In this document: piece after piece, positions 9,089 through 18,135 of the stretch
Numbering within the stretch: position 1 is the stretch's first letter
Layout: the number at the start of each line of letters is the position of its first letter
Assembly: GCF_900129575.1 (NCBI RefSeq)
Contig: NZ_FQWE01000003.1
Span: forward strand, 1 to 64,000
DNA: 64,000 bases
Reading direction: 5' to 3'
DNA from: Flavobacterium segetis
GTDB taxonomy: Bacteria; Bacteroidota; Bacteroidia; Flavobacteriales; Flavobacteriaceae
Translations under genes and position numbers: made by a program
Notes under the pieces: model-generated
What the model was told of the DNA's origin: nothing
Database searches by the model: none
The model's input: only the letters and a program-made list of their open reading frames with translations

Positions 9089-9907
9089 TTATTGCTTCAA
9101 ACTTCCTCTGAATCTTCTGTAAGAATTTACGATTGAAACTGCAGCTTCATCAATTGAGTAAGTCAAGTCATCTATTTTAGATGTGAAGAAGTTGTAAGAT
9201 ATAATTGCAACGGCAGAAGTTCCAATACCCGTAGCAGTATTAATAAGTGCTTCAGATATACCAGCTGCAAGAGCTGCTTGATCAGGAGTTCCAGCTGCAG
9301 CAAGTGCGCCAAACGCTTTAATCATACCGGCAACAGTTCCCAGTAATCCAACAAGCGTACCTAAAGAAACTAATGATGAAATAATCGTCATGTTCTTTTG
9401 TAGCATTGGCATTTCAAGTGAAGTTGCTTCTTCAATTTCTTTGTGAATAGTTTCAGCAGCCTCTTCACTATTGAAACCTTCTTTTTTCACTGCCTGATAT
9501 TTTACAAGCGCTGATTTTATTGCATTTGCAACAGAACCTTGTTGTTTATCACATGAAGCAATAGCTTCATCAATTTCACCTGTTTTAATACTTAATTGTA
9601 TTTTTGTCATGAAAGTGTCTAACTTAGTTTTACCAGCTGCTTTTGAAATAACAAAATATCTCTCAACTGAAAACACAAGTACCATAAGTAACATTCCCAA
9701 TAAAACTGGAACTATAACACCACCGTGATAAACTTGACCCAATGTGTTTAGTGGAACTCCAGTTTCTATATTCCCTCCTTCAAAATTGGAAGGATCACCC
9801 ATGATAAATTTCCAAATAAGAATACCAATTCCAATACACGCAACAATAATAAGCCCTGAAACCATTCCTCCACCGTTTGAAGTGCTTTCTTTTTTAACGT
9901 TTGCCAT
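9089..9907 (-). CDS. exbB: MotA/TolQ/ExbB proton-channel protein
   Basis: This 272-residue ExbB-family protein has an N-terminal membrane helix (GLIIVACIGIGILIWKFIMG) and a second near residues 57-78. A cytoplasmic loop follows, with two further helices near residues 170-195 and 215-240 (ISSLVSLGTLVGLLGTVAGMIKAFGALAAAGTPDQAALA). With ExbD it converts the proton gradient to mechanical energy for TonB. The frame extends upstream to 9970, but the ATG at 9907 is chosen: the longer N-terminus is atypical and would overlap a promoter-like box at 9968-9975. First gene of a seven-gene operon. Confidence 0.93.
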   Translation of the reverse strand: MANVKKESTSNGGGMVSGLIIVACIGIGILIWKFIMGDPSNFEGGNIETGVPLNTLGQVYHGGVIVPVLLGMLLMVLVFSVERYFVISKAAGKTKLDTFMTKIQLSIKTGEIDEAIASCDKQQGSVANAIKSALVKYQAVKKEGFNSEEAAETIHKEIEEATSLEMPMLQKNMTIISSLVSLGTLVGLLGTVAGMIKAFGALAAAGTPDQAALAAGISEALINTATGIGTSAVAIISYNFFTSKIDDLTYSIDEAAVSIVNSYRRFRGSLKQ

Positions 9908-10277
9908 TTTTTTTAATTTTAATAGTTTTAAATAAATTATGTTAGTTATAATAAACTTGTAGTGGAGCAAATTTATATTTTTAGTTCAAATAAAAAAACT
10001 TTTTTTTATTTAATTGTCATTAAATTTATTTTAAAAACACATTTCTAGATATCTTCATTGCATTTATATCGATTTGACGAATGAATTCAGCACGTAAATC
10101 AAAAAAAATGTAACTATTTATGAAAAATTATAATAATTTCTAAAAAATCACACTCTTTCAAAGAAAGTTTTTATTTGCGATATTAACAGATTAAAAGCAA
10201 GAAAAATGCGTTTTATATCAAAATAGCTAATTTTAAAAAAATATAATATCTTGCATCGAATAAAATGAAAAAAACAT
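9908..10277. other. 370-bp intergenic region between exbB and herA-like gene
   Basis: This AT-rich divergent promoter region carries a TAAATTTG box at 9968-9975 (minus strand), 60 nt upstream of the exbB ATG. An A/T-only inverted repeat lies around 9988-10012. I found no ORF with coding character; a minus-strand frame through 10148-10372 overlaps the HerA-like gene and is spurious. Confidence 0.6.
9968..9975 (-). promoter_or_regulatory. -7 promoter box (TAAATTTG) for the exbB operon
   Basis: A full match to TAnnTTTG on the minus strand lies 60 nt before the chosen exbB start. The -33 region is T-rich but lacks a clean TTTG at 19-bp spacing. Confidence 0.45.
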
Positions 10278-11798
10278 ATGACTAGACATGACTCCTTTAT
10301 AAAACACATTTCAGAAGGATACACTTTTAAAGGCGAAAGCATCATCCTTGGTGGTGCAATACTCGATGGCATTCCTTTACCAGATGCTCATGTCAAGGTT
10401 GCCCTAAAGACTTTGAACCGTCATGGATTGATAGCGGGTGCAACAGGAACTGGTAAAACTAAAACGATTCAAGTACTTTCAGAACAACTATCCAGTTTTG
10501 GTATTCCTGTTTTGATGATGGACATAAAAGGAGATTTTAGTGGAATTGCTAAAGAAGGTGAACAAAAGCCCTTTATTACAGATCGCCACGAAAAGATTAA
10601 TATTCCTTATTTCGTATCAAGTTTTCCAGTCGAACTGTTGACAATCTCTGATCAAAATGGAGTTCGAATGCGCGCGACAATATCTGAATTTGGCCCTGTA
10701 TTATTTTCTAGAATTTTAAATTTAAATGATACTCAATCTGGCGTTATTTCTGTTATTTTTAAGTATTGTGATGACAACAAAATGCCGCTACTTGATTTGA
10801 AGGACATTAAAAAAGTCATCAATTACATTACCGAGGAAGGAAAAAAGGAAATTGAAGAGCAATATGGAAAGATCTCAACAGCTACAACTGGAACAATTCT
10901 TAGGAAAATAATTGAACTAGAACAACAAGGAGCAGATCAGTTTTTTGGCGAAATGTCATTTGATATTGATGATTTAATGCGAATTGATTCTGATGGTAAA
11001 GGTTATATCAATATTTTACGATTGACTGATATTCAAGACAAACCAAAACTATTCTCGACATTTATGTTAAGTTTGCTCGCAGAAATATATCAACAAATGC
11101 CCGAAAAAGGAGATTTAGAGCAGCCTGAATTAGTCATATTTATTGATGAGGCGCATTTAATTTTCAATGAAGCAAGCAAAGTTTTACTAGAACAAATAGA
11201 AACAATTGTAAAACTCATTCGTTCTAAAGGAGTTGGAATTTATTTCATAACTCAAAATCCAATGGACATACCTAGTGGAGTTTTAGCACAATTAGGATTA
11301 AAAATTCAACATGCGTTACGAGCTTTTACAGCAAATGACCGGAAAGCAATTAAGCAAACAGCCGATAATTATCCCCTTTCTGATTTTTACAAAACCGATG
11401 AAATCCTGACAAGCTTGGGCATTGGTGAAGCTTTAGTTACTGTATTAAATGAAAAAGGAATTCCGACGCCTCTTGCAGCAACAATGTTGCGTGCACCAAT
11501 GAGCAGGATGGATATTCTAACTGAGACTGAGATTCAAGAAATCAATACTAAATCTAAACTAGTCAAAAAATACAGCGAACTTCTTGACCGCGAAAGTGCT
11601 TATGAAATGTTGAATAAAAAAATTGCCAATGTTGAAGAAAATTCTGGTCAAACGGAACAAAAAAGGGAATCTAAAAAGCAAGAAAGTCAACATTCAGATA
11701 CTGCTGCGGTTGTAGGTAAGTCAGTTTTAAAAGTATTAACTAGCGCCACCTTTATTCGAGGAGCATTTGGAATTCTAACGAAAATGTTCAAGAAATAG
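10278..11798 (+). CDS. HerA-like ATPase (DUF853 family)
   Basis: This 506-residue P-loop ATPase has the HerA/FtsK-like motor layout. Walker A is GATGTGKT at residues 54-61, a segment SFGIPVLMMDIKGDFSGIA follows, and Walker B is LVIFIDEAHLIF near residue 290. A sensor segment follows (GVGIYFITQNPMDIP). The charged C-terminus (about 450-480) is probably flexible. Family members are annotated as HerA-like helicases; the nuclease partner NurA is not encoded nearby, so DNA-end processing is not established here. Confidence 0.88.
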   Translation: MTRHDSFIKHISEGYTFKGESIILGGAILDGIPLPDAHVKVALKTLNRHGLIAGATGTGKTKTIQVLSEQLSSFGIPVLMMDIKGDFSGIAKEGEQKPFITDRHEKINIPYFVSSFPVELLTISDQNGVRMRATISEFGPVLFSRILNLNDTQSGVISVIFKYCDDNKMPLLDLKDIKKVINYITEEGKKEIEEQYGKISTATTGTILRKIIELEQQGADQFFGEMSFDIDDLMRIDSDGKGYINILRLTDIQDKPKLFSTFMLSLLAEIYQQMPEKGDLEQPELVIFIDEAHLIFNEASKVLLEQIETIVKLIRSKGVGIYFITQNPMDIPSGVLAQLGLKIQHALRAFTANDRKAIKQTADNYPLSDFYKTDEILTSLGIGEALVTVLNEKGIPTPLAATMLRAPMSRMDILTETEIQEINTKSKLVKKYSELLDRESAYEMLNKKIANVEENSGQTEQKRESKKQESQHSDTAAVVGKSVLKVLTSATFIRGAFGILTKMFKK

Positions 11799-11837
11799 TA
11801 GAATAAAAATTAATTTACGATTAAAAGACCAATCATT

Positions 11838-12200
11838 TTGAAAAAATATTCTGTACAAAAAGCACCTTTTATAGTTCCAACCACTGATGGAAAGCTAATT
11901 GAGGAACATCACGGAAAAGCGAGCACAAACAATGATGAAATTTCTATTGCACATATGGTCGCACCGCCATACTGGTGCGAGCCATTTCAAACTCCAACAT
12001 TTGAAGAATATACCTATATAATACGAGGAAAAAAACAATTTATTATTGAAGGTGAAATTATTGTTCTGGAAACTGGTCAATCCATTAAAATTGAGAAGAA
12101 TACACGCGTTCAATATTCCAATCCCTTTGATGAACCATGCGAGTATATTGCCATTTGTACTCCAGCCTTTTCAATAGAAAACGTTAATAGAGAGGACTAA
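11838..12200 (+). CDS. Cupin-domain protein
   Basis: This 120-residue single-domain cupin has a central beta-barrel segment (PTFEEYTYIIRGKKQFIIEGEIIVLETGQSIKIEKNTRVQYSNP). The usual metal-binding histidines are mostly absent from the first motif, which has E, so metal binding is uncertain. The start is a TTG at 11838, as no in-frame ATG lies upstream. It is 39 bp after the HerA-like gene and likely co-transcribed with it. The ligand is unknown. Confidence 0.75.
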   Translation: MKKYSVQKAPFIVPTTDGKLIEEHHGKASTNNDEISIAHMVAPPYWCEPFQTPTFEEYTYIIRGKKQFIIEGEIIVLETGQSIKIEKNTRVQYSNPFDEPCEYIAICTPAFSIENVNRED

Positions 12201-12244
12201 ATTCTCATTATTTTGTATCTTTATCTTTAGAAAAGAAATTAGAT

Positions 12245-13525
12245 ATGGGAATTAAAAAGAAAATTGTAATTATTGGTGCTGGATTTGCAGGCTTACGCTT
12301 AGCGCAAGATTTGGAAAACACAGATTTTGACGTTTTATTAATCGACAAAAACAATTACCATCAATTTCAACCTTTGATGTATCAAGTCGCGACTGCTAGA
12401 CTTGAACCTGCGAGTATTTCGTTTCCTCTAAGAAAAGTATTTCAGCATTCAAAAAATGTACGGATTAGAATTGCAAATGTAATTAGAGTAGATACGGAAA
12501 ACAAAATTTTAAAAACTTCCATAGCAGACTTTGATTACGATCATCTTGTTATTGCATTTGGCTGTACTACAAACTATTTTGGTAATGCTCAAATAGAAAA
12601 ATTTGCATTTCCTATGAAATCAGTTCCGGAGGCCATTCAGCTCAGGAATGAGATTTTGCAAACATTCGAGGATGCCTTAATTGCCTCCCCTGAAGAATTA
12701 CAGGCGCTAATGAATTTTGTAATTGTTGGCGGTGGACCTACTGGAGTTGAGCTTGCAGGTGCTCTTTCAGAGATGAAGAAAAATATTCTTCCGAAGGATT
12801 ACCCAGATAAAGATTTTTCTAAACTCACCATATATTTATTAGAGGGTTCTCCAAATGTTTTGAATCCGATGAGTGTTGATTCTCAAAAAATGGCACGTAA
12901 ATATTTAGAAGAATTAGGTGTGATTGTAAAAACAAGTACTATTGTCAGTAATTATGATGGCCGAAATGTAATTTTACAGAATGGCGATAGCATTAAATCC
13001 ACTAATGTAATTTGGGCCGCAGGAATTATTGGTAACACACTCGAAGGAATTCCTTTAGAGAGCATAACAAGAGGAAGTCGATTTATTGTTGATCGATTTA
13101 ATAAGATCGAAAATCTAGAGAATGTTTATGCACTTGGCGATATCGCTTTTATGACTACAGTAAAATATCCTAATGGCCATCCTCAAGTCGCAAGTGTAGC
13201 TATTGAGCAAGCAAAAGTATTAGCAAATAGTTTTAAGCGCAGTTTAAAAAATAAATCTAAGATTGAATATGAATATCATGACAAGGGATCTATGGCAACT
13301 GTAGGAAAACGGAAAGCAGTTGTTGACTTGCCAAAATTTAGTTTTCAAGGACGACTCGCATGGTTTACTTGGATGTTCATACACCTAATGCTGATTTTAA
13401 GTGTTAAGAATAAGCTTTCAATCTTTATCAATTGGATGTTTAGTTATTTTAATAATGACAGTACTTTACGAGTGTTATTAAAACCAGCAACTAAAGTAGA
13501 TTGTGCAGAAAAGGGCTCTTACTAA
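12245..13525 (+). CDS. Type II NADH dehydrogenase-like FAD oxidoreductase
   Basis: This 426-residue NAD(P)/FAD-dependent oxidoreductase has two Rossmann motifs, GAGFAG at residues 11-16 for FAD and VGGGPTGVELAGAL near 160 for NADH. The FAD-contact motif NVYALGDIAF is near 295. The C-terminal amphipathic and hydrophobic stretch (WFTWMFIHLMLILSVKNKLSIFINWMFSYF) fits peripheral membrane attachment, as in NDH-2, which passes electrons from NADH to quinone without pumping protons. Its stop codon lies within the terminator hairpin at 13507-13537. Confidence 0.88.
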   Translation: MGIKKKIVIIGAGFAGLRLAQDLENTDFDVLLIDKNNYHQFQPLMYQVATARLEPASISFPLRKVFQHSKNVRIRIANVIRVDTENKILKTSIADFDYDHLVIAFGCTTNYFGNAQIEKFAFPMKSVPEAIQLRNEILQTFEDALIASPEELQALMNFVIVGGGPTGVELAGALSEMKKNILPKDYPDKDFSKLTIYLLEGSPNVLNPMSVDSQKMARKYLEELGVIVKTSTIVSNYDGRNVILQNGDSIKSTNVIWAAGIIGNTLEGIPLESITRGSRFIVDRFNKIENLENVYALGDIAFMTTVKYPNGHPQVASVAIEQAKVLANSFKRSLKNKSKIEYEYHDKGSMATVGKRKAVVDLPKFSFQGRLAWFTWMFIHLMLILSVKNKLSIFINWMFSYFNNDSTLRVLLKPATKVDCAEKGSY

Positions 13526-13537
13526 GAGCCCTTTTCT
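13507..13537. terminator. Bidirectional terminator overlapping the NDH-2 stop codon
   Basis: A perfect 14-bp stem (AGAAAAGGGCTCTT and its complement, arms 13507-13520 and 13524-13537) has a 3-nt loop. The TAA stop of the plus-strand dehydrogenase spans the loop and second arm, and the minus-strand kmo stop is 2 bp away, so one hairpin serves both convergent genes. Confidence 0.88.
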
Positions 13538-13538
13538 G

Positions 13539-14879
13539 TTATTTTATTAAATCTAATATTTTATTCTCAACAAACTGCGAATCCCAAATTTCTGCGATGT
13601 TTTCAATTTTTAAAACTTCTTGCATTATTTGATTTTGATACTCACCAATTGCTAAAGCTTCGGCATAAGGTTGTAAACTAAAGGTTACTCGACTGTACAA
13701 AGGCAGCCATTTCTCTGGATATTTATCTGAAAACCATTTTTCAATTTTCTTTTGTAATAGAAAATTCTCATCAGCAGTTTTAGCGCTCATTTCATTGAAA
13801 TTGCGCTCTGCCAATTCAGCTATTGCATCAGCATTTGGTTTACGCGACTTTTCATATTCTGTAAAAATCATTTGCCAATCATCTCCGTACTGACCAATCA
13901 AATCATTTAAAATTGTAATATCTTCAAAACCAGCATTCATACCTTGGCCGTAAAATGGAACTATAGCATGAGCTGCATCGCCTATTAAAGCGAGCTTATC
14001 TTTGTACGTCCAAGGATAGCATTTCATTTTCACTAAATAACTCGTAGGATTCTTAAAAAAATCCTCAACGAGATCCGGAATGACTGCAACAGTATCAGGA
14101 AAATAAGTTGCAAAAAACGCAACTAAAGATTTCTCATCTTGCAATTGTTCAAATGAGTTTTCTCCTTCAAACGGCATAAACAAGGTACATGTAAAGCTCC
14201 CATCAAGATTGGACAAGCCCATTAGCATAAATTCACCACGTGGCCATATGTGTAATGAATTTTTATCAATTTTATGGGTCCCATCAGGATTGGCGGGAAT
14301 ATGCAACTCTTTGTAACCAATTTTCATGAATTCCTGAGAATAATCAAACATCGATTGTCGTTGCATTCTATGACGAATTCTTGAGAAAGCACCATCAGCA
14401 CCAAAAACCTTGTCAAATTTTATTTCAGTCCATTCACCACGTTCCGTTTCTCCAACATGTAACGTGGCAGAGCTAAGCGTAACATCCCAAATTTTTTGAT
14501 TAAAGAAGAATTTGACCCCTGATTTCTCAGCTAAATCAATCATTTTTCTATTCAAAATCCCTCTTGAAAGTGAAAAAATAGCTTCTCCTTCTTTTCCATA
14601 ATTTTGAGTAATGTAACTACCATCTTGCAAGTGAATTCCTCTTTTATCGACTGGTATCCCAATATTTCGAATCTCTTCATCAAGACCAATATCCTCTAAA
14701 GTTTTCCAGCCTCGTTTAGACATAACCAAATTGATTGAACGTCCAGAAAATTCAACATTACGAATATCAGGGCTTCTATCATAAACATGAACCGTATGAC
14801 CTAATTTTTTAAGATAGATTGCCAATAAGGTTCCAACTAATCCAGAACCTACAACGGCAATTTTTTGAGCAGTTTGCAT
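13539..14879 (-). CDS. kmo: Kynurenine 3-monooxygenase
   Basis: This 446-residue FAD monooxygenase is of the kynurenine 3-monooxygenase type. It has a dinucleotide motif VVGSGLVGTLLAIYLKKLGH at 9-28, FSGRSINLVMSKRGW near 45-60, and the second FAD motif LALIGDAAHAIVPFYGQGMNAGFED near 290-315. It hydroxylates L-kynurenine to 3-hydroxykynurenine, leading to 3-hydroxyanthranilate and NAD. Kynureninase is encoded 5.4 kb away at 20252-21538 on the same strand; the other kynurenine-pathway genes are outside the window. A TAATTTTG box at 14902-14909 likely drives it. Confidence 0.92.
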   Translation of the reverse strand: MQTAQKIAVVGSGLVGTLLAIYLKKLGHTVHVYDRSPDIRNVEFSGRSINLVMSKRGWKTLEDIGLDEEIRNIGIPVDKRGIHLQDGSYITQNYGKEGEAIFSLSRGILNRKMIDLAEKSGVKFFFNQKIWDVTLSSATLHVGETERGEWTEIKFDKVFGADGAFSRIRHRMQRQSMFDYSQEFMKIGYKELHIPANPDGTHKIDKNSLHIWPRGEFMLMGLSNLDGSFTCTLFMPFEGENSFEQLQDEKSLVAFFATYFPDTVAVIPDLVEDFFKNPTSYLVKMKCYPWTYKDKLALIGDAAHAIVPFYGQGMNAGFEDITILNDLIGQYGDDWQMIFTEYEKSRKPNADAIAELAERNFNEMSAKTADENFLLQKKIEKWFSDKYPEKWLPLYSRVTFSLQPYAEALAIGEYQNQIMQEVLKIENIAEIWDSQFVENKILDLIK

Positions 14880-14901
14880 TATATTTTTATCAAAAGTTAA
14901 G

Positions 14902-14909
14902 CAAAATTA
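14902..14909 (-). promoter_or_regulatory. -7 promoter box (TAATTTTG) for kmo
   Basis: A full TAnnTTTG match on the minus strand lies 22 nt upstream of the kmo ATG. The -33 element is not clear. Confidence 0.45.
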
Positions 14910-14938
14910 CCACTTTATTATGGCAGAAACTTTAAAAT

Positions 14939-17332
14939 TTATTTCTTTTTACTGGGTACTAAAACTAATTTAGTTGAAGTCCTAACAATCTCCTCTTTAT
15001 TAAGCAACATTCTTCTAAATTTTCCAGCATTGTACAGCTCAGCTTGATCGCTATAATGGGCACTAAATGGATTTCCTGACTGTCCTGTTGGCAAAACACT
15101 CCAACTATTTTCTACATCAGAGAAATCGACAATCCGACGGGTTGAAGGTCCACCTTTTACCTCGTAGATTCCATCAGGAGTATAATCAAAAAATAAGTTG
15201 TTAATTACTTCAGTAGCACCGGAAACTTCAAAAGGACCAACATTAAAAATTCCTTTTAAAGCCGAGACTTTACCAAGCGGATGTTCATGCTCAACAGTAT
15301 GCACTTTATTCCAAGTCCAGTTTTCAACAGTAGTTCCTAATTGGTTTTCTAAAGCCACAATTGATTCTTTAAATGATTTTGAAATAATTTGCGATCTGTT
15401 TTCTCTAATGTTTTTTGTTTTAACATTGTCCCACCATAACGATTTTTCATTCCTAATTTGTGTCGCTATGATTTGTTTTACCACATGAGTGCCTAAAAAT
15501 ATTTTAAATTTCTCAGGTCCAAGCTCATCTTCAAAAGTATTTTTTAAATAATTATAAATCCATTTGTTGTAAATGGTAGGAGCAACATCAGTCAGATTAT
15601 TTGAGCCTTTCCATCTTTTTAGAACAGCTACAGCTTGCTTTTGAGTCTCTGAAAGTATTTTTTTATCGAGGTTTGAAAGTAAATTTTTAACAACTTCTGG
15701 CGAAACAGTAGATGTATTGTCAAACATCATATTGCCTACAGCCGCTATATCCCAGTTTGACTTTCGATCCAGTAAGTTAGTAATCCTTTTAGCACGGTCT
15801 TCTGGAAGATAATAACCTGGATATAAAAATCCGTCAACAGGTTCTGGTTGATTATTTGCAGAATATACATAATTCCAACTCGGATTTTCGGCCGAAGGAT
15901 TTTTAGAGAAATCCAAATATTCAACAATGTCATCTTTTCCTGTCGCACCATTTAAAATGAAATTTGGATTTACGCCTTCGTTATGTTTGTATAATTGACC
16001 AGTTGCCCACCAAGCCACATTTCCTTTGGCATCGCCATACATCACATTTAATCCAGGAGCAGCAATAAGAGAAACACCTTTTTGAAAATCCAGTTTATTT
16101 TTAGCGTGCGAAAGCAAATAAAAAGCATCTAGAATTTCAATGGGCTGTTGCGTGTATATCCACGACATTGCAACAGGTTTATTACTATGCAATCCATCTA
16201 ACAAATCATTTACCACTGGACCGTGACGTGTAATTTTGACATTTAAAACTACATCAGCGCTATCTTTTACTTTTATTGTTTTTTTAAGTGTTTGATAGGC
16301 GGTAAAACCGCTAGGTGTTTTATAAGTATTGCTGTCTTTTGGATTAGTTTCCTCTTGATATAAATCAATATCATCGTTTTCAAACATTGTTAAACCATAA
16401 GCATACTCTCTACTATGTCCCAGCAATGGATAAGGAGTTCCCGCTAAATACGAGCCATATAATTCAAATTCAGGTGTCACTAAATGTGCTTCATACCAAG
16501 TTCCCGGCTGCGAAAAACCAATATGCGGATCATTTGCAAAAATAACTTTTCCGTTCTTTGTTTTCTTTGGAGCAAGAACCCAACTATTGCTTCCTATAAA
16601 TGGAGAAATAGGAGAATATTCAAGAATTGCGGTAATCGACTTCGAAATAGCTGCGTATTCTTGTACTTTACCTTTAGCGTTTTTAATTTTTGTAGTACTC
16701 AAAGAGCTATCAAGTCCAAACTCTTTTAGGTATTCCATGCCATATTTATTACGAATGTCGGTCATTAAAGGATCTGACTTTTGAGCCATCGCAAAACTAA
16801 AGGACATATACCCAAAAATATTATAAACGTCTTTTATTGTAAATTTTTCTTTTTTGATTCCAAGTAAACTAAATTCAATGGGTGTAGTTCCTTCTGCAAG
16901 ATATTGATTAATTCCATCTAAGTACGAAATTGTTAACTGGTAACTACTGCTGTTTTTATCTAACTTTGCTATTGCCTTAGCAGAAGCATCCTCTATACCA
17001 ATGCCGGCAAAAAATTTATCATTCTTCAAGGCAACCGATCCAAATATTTCTGATAATCTTCCGGGAGCTATGCGTCGCATCAATTCCATTTGCCACAATC
17101 GATCTTGCGCATGAACATAACCTAGCGCAACCATTGCATCTTTAGATGATGAAGCATAAATATGAGGAACTCCAAATTGATCAAAATAAACTGTTGTTTC
17201 TTTTTGGATATTTGCAAGTTGCTGTTCTCCCTTGTATTTAGGCTTTGAATATATGCCGTAGATAAGCGCAGTGGTAATCACAAGCGCAATGATTAACAGT
17301 AGACCGAGTAGAACTTTTTTAAATATTTTCAT
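14939..17332 (-). CDS. Penicillin acylase-family N-terminal nucleophile hydrolase
   Basis: This 797-residue precursor has an N-terminal membrane anchor (residues 5-28). An alpha-chain region follows, and the processing site PFIGSNSWVLAP has the predicted nucleophile Ser248 as the first residue of the beta chain, like the SNMW start of penicillin G acylase. Downstream, ANDPHIGFSQPGTWYEAHL and YEVKGGPSTRRIVDFSD are family segments. The enzyme would mature by self-cleavage outside the cytoplasm and hydrolyse an amide, possibly an N-acyl-homoserine lactone or acyl peptide; the substrate cannot be told. A TATATTTG box lies at 17352-17359. Confidence 0.9.
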   Translation of the reverse strand: MKIFKKVLLGLLLIIALVITTALIYGIYSKPKYKGEQQLANIQKETTVYFDQFGVPHIYASSSKDAMVALGYVHAQDRLWQMELMRRIAPGRLSEIFGSVALKNDKFFAGIGIEDASAKAIAKLDKNSSSYQLTISYLDGINQYLAEGTTPIEFSLLGIKKEKFTIKDVYNIFGYMSFSFAMAQKSDPLMTDIRNKYGMEYLKEFGLDSSLSTTKIKNAKGKVQEYAAISKSITAILEYSPISPFIGSNSWVLAPKKTKNGKVIFANDPHIGFSQPGTWYEAHLVTPEFELYGSYLAGTPYPLLGHSREYAYGLTMFENDDIDLYQEETNPKDSNTYKTPSGFTAYQTLKKTIKVKDSADVVLNVKITRHGPVVNDLLDGLHSNKPVAMSWIYTQQPIEILDAFYLLSHAKNKLDFQKGVSLIAAPGLNVMYGDAKGNVAWWATGQLYKHNEGVNPNFILNGATGKDDIVEYLDFSKNPSAENPSWNYVYSANNQPEPVDGFLYPGYYLPEDRAKRITNLLDRKSNWDIAAVGNMMFDNTSTVSPEVVKNLLSNLDKKILSETQKQAVAVLKRWKGSNNLTDVAPTIYNKWIYNYLKNTFEDELGPEKFKIFLGTHVVKQIIATQIRNEKSLWWDNVKTKNIRENRSQIISKSFKESIVALENQLGTTVENWTWNKVHTVEHEHPLGKVSALKGIFNVGPFEVSGATEVINNLFFDYTPDGIYEVKGGPSTRRIVDFSDVENSWSVLPTGQSGNPFSAHYSDQAELYNAGKFRRMLLNKEEIVRTSTKLVLVPSKKK

Positions 17333-17351
17333 TTTTGTAGCAATTGAAAAA

Positions 17352-17359
17352 CAAATATA
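17352..17359 (-). promoter_or_regulatory. -7 promoter box (TATATTTG) for the penicillin acylase-family gene
   Basis: A perfect TAnnTTTG match on the minus strand lies 19 nt upstream of the ATG. Confidence 0.5.
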
Positions 17360-17465
17360 AATGATTTTTAAGTATTTGAATCAGGAAGTTGAGAAGCAGA
17401 ATTTTTAGACTTTTAAAAAAATTTAATTTTTGTTTAATTTATTTTAAAATTAGTTAAACAAAAAG

Positions 17466-17473
17466 TATATTTG
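17466..17473 (+). promoter_or_regulatory. -7 promoter box (TATATTTG) for the flavin reductase-photolyase operon
   Basis: A perfect match lies 18 nt upstream of the ATG at 17492. A possible upstream TTG start at 17471 falls inside this box, which argues for the ATG as the true start. Confidence 0.6.
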
Positions 17474-17491
17474 TTACAAATTATATTTAAT

Positions 17492-18133
17492 ATGAAACAC
17501 ATTTCAAGAGATGACATTTCTCAAATGGAGAAAATCGAAAGACTAAATCTAATTAACTCGTGTACTGGTTATAAATCGGCTAGTTTAATAGGGACAAAAT
17601 CTTTAGATGGAAAATCAAATGTTGCTATTTTCAGCAGTGTAACTCATTTAGGAAGCAATCCTGCCATGATAGGATTTATTATGCGTCCTACCACGGTTCC
17701 TCGTGATACGTATAAAAACATTAAGGAAACTGGATATTTTACTATAAATCACATTACAGTTGACATGATCGCAGATGCACATCATACATCAGCAAACTAT
17801 GAACCCGGTATTTCTGAATTTGCCAAAACAAACTTAGAGGAAGAGTATAAAATCAATATCGAAACGCCATTTGTAAAAGGAAGTCCAGTGCAAATGTACT
17901 GCAAATATTTAAACGAATATTATATCAAAGAAAACGATACTATTCACGTAATTGCATCTATTGAAAATTTATTTTTTGTAGAAGATTTAGAGCATAAAGA
18001 CGGTTGGCTGCAATTAGACAGAGCAAATGTTGTTGCTATAAATGGACTTGATGGGTATTGCTTACCCACATTAATTAATCGATATCAATACGCTCGAAAA
18101 GAAATTCCTTCCACCTCATTTATTAAAAAATAA
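17492..18133 (+). CDS. Flavin reductase-like FMN-binding protein
   Basis: This 213-residue protein belongs to the flavin reductase-like split-barrel family. The segment KSLDGKSNVAIFSSVTHLGSNPAMIGFIMRPTTVPRDTYKNIKETGYFTINH is the FMN-binding core. Such proteins bind FMN or reduce flavins with NAD(P)H. Only 2 bp separate it from the photolyase gene, so the two are translated from one mRNA. A flavin-handling protein next to a flavoprotein suggests it may supply or reduce flavin for the photolyase, which is inference. Confidence 0.87.
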   Translation: MKHISRDDISQMEKIERLNLINSCTGYKSASLIGTKSLDGKSNVAIFSSVTHLGSNPAMIGFIMRPTTVPRDTYKNIKETGYFTINHITVDMIADAHHTSANYEPGISEFAKTNLEEEYKINIETPFVKGSPVQMYCKYLNEYYIKENDTIHVIASIENLFFVEDLEHKDGWLQLDRANVVAINGLDGYCLPTLINRYQYARKEIPSTSFIKK

Positions 18134-18135
18134 AT

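Noticed and set aside
9988..10012. A/T-only inverted repeat upstream of exbB, considered as a terminator
   Set aside because: Stem consists of A-T pairs only and does not follow a gene end; low stability.
10265..10285. Six-codon mini-ORF overlapping the HerA-like start codon
   Set aside because: Too short and without regulatory codon content or attached hairpin; could be chance.
10148..10372. Minus-strand frame across the HerA-like gene start
   Set aside because: Overlaps the N-terminus of a well-supported gene and shows no protein family character.
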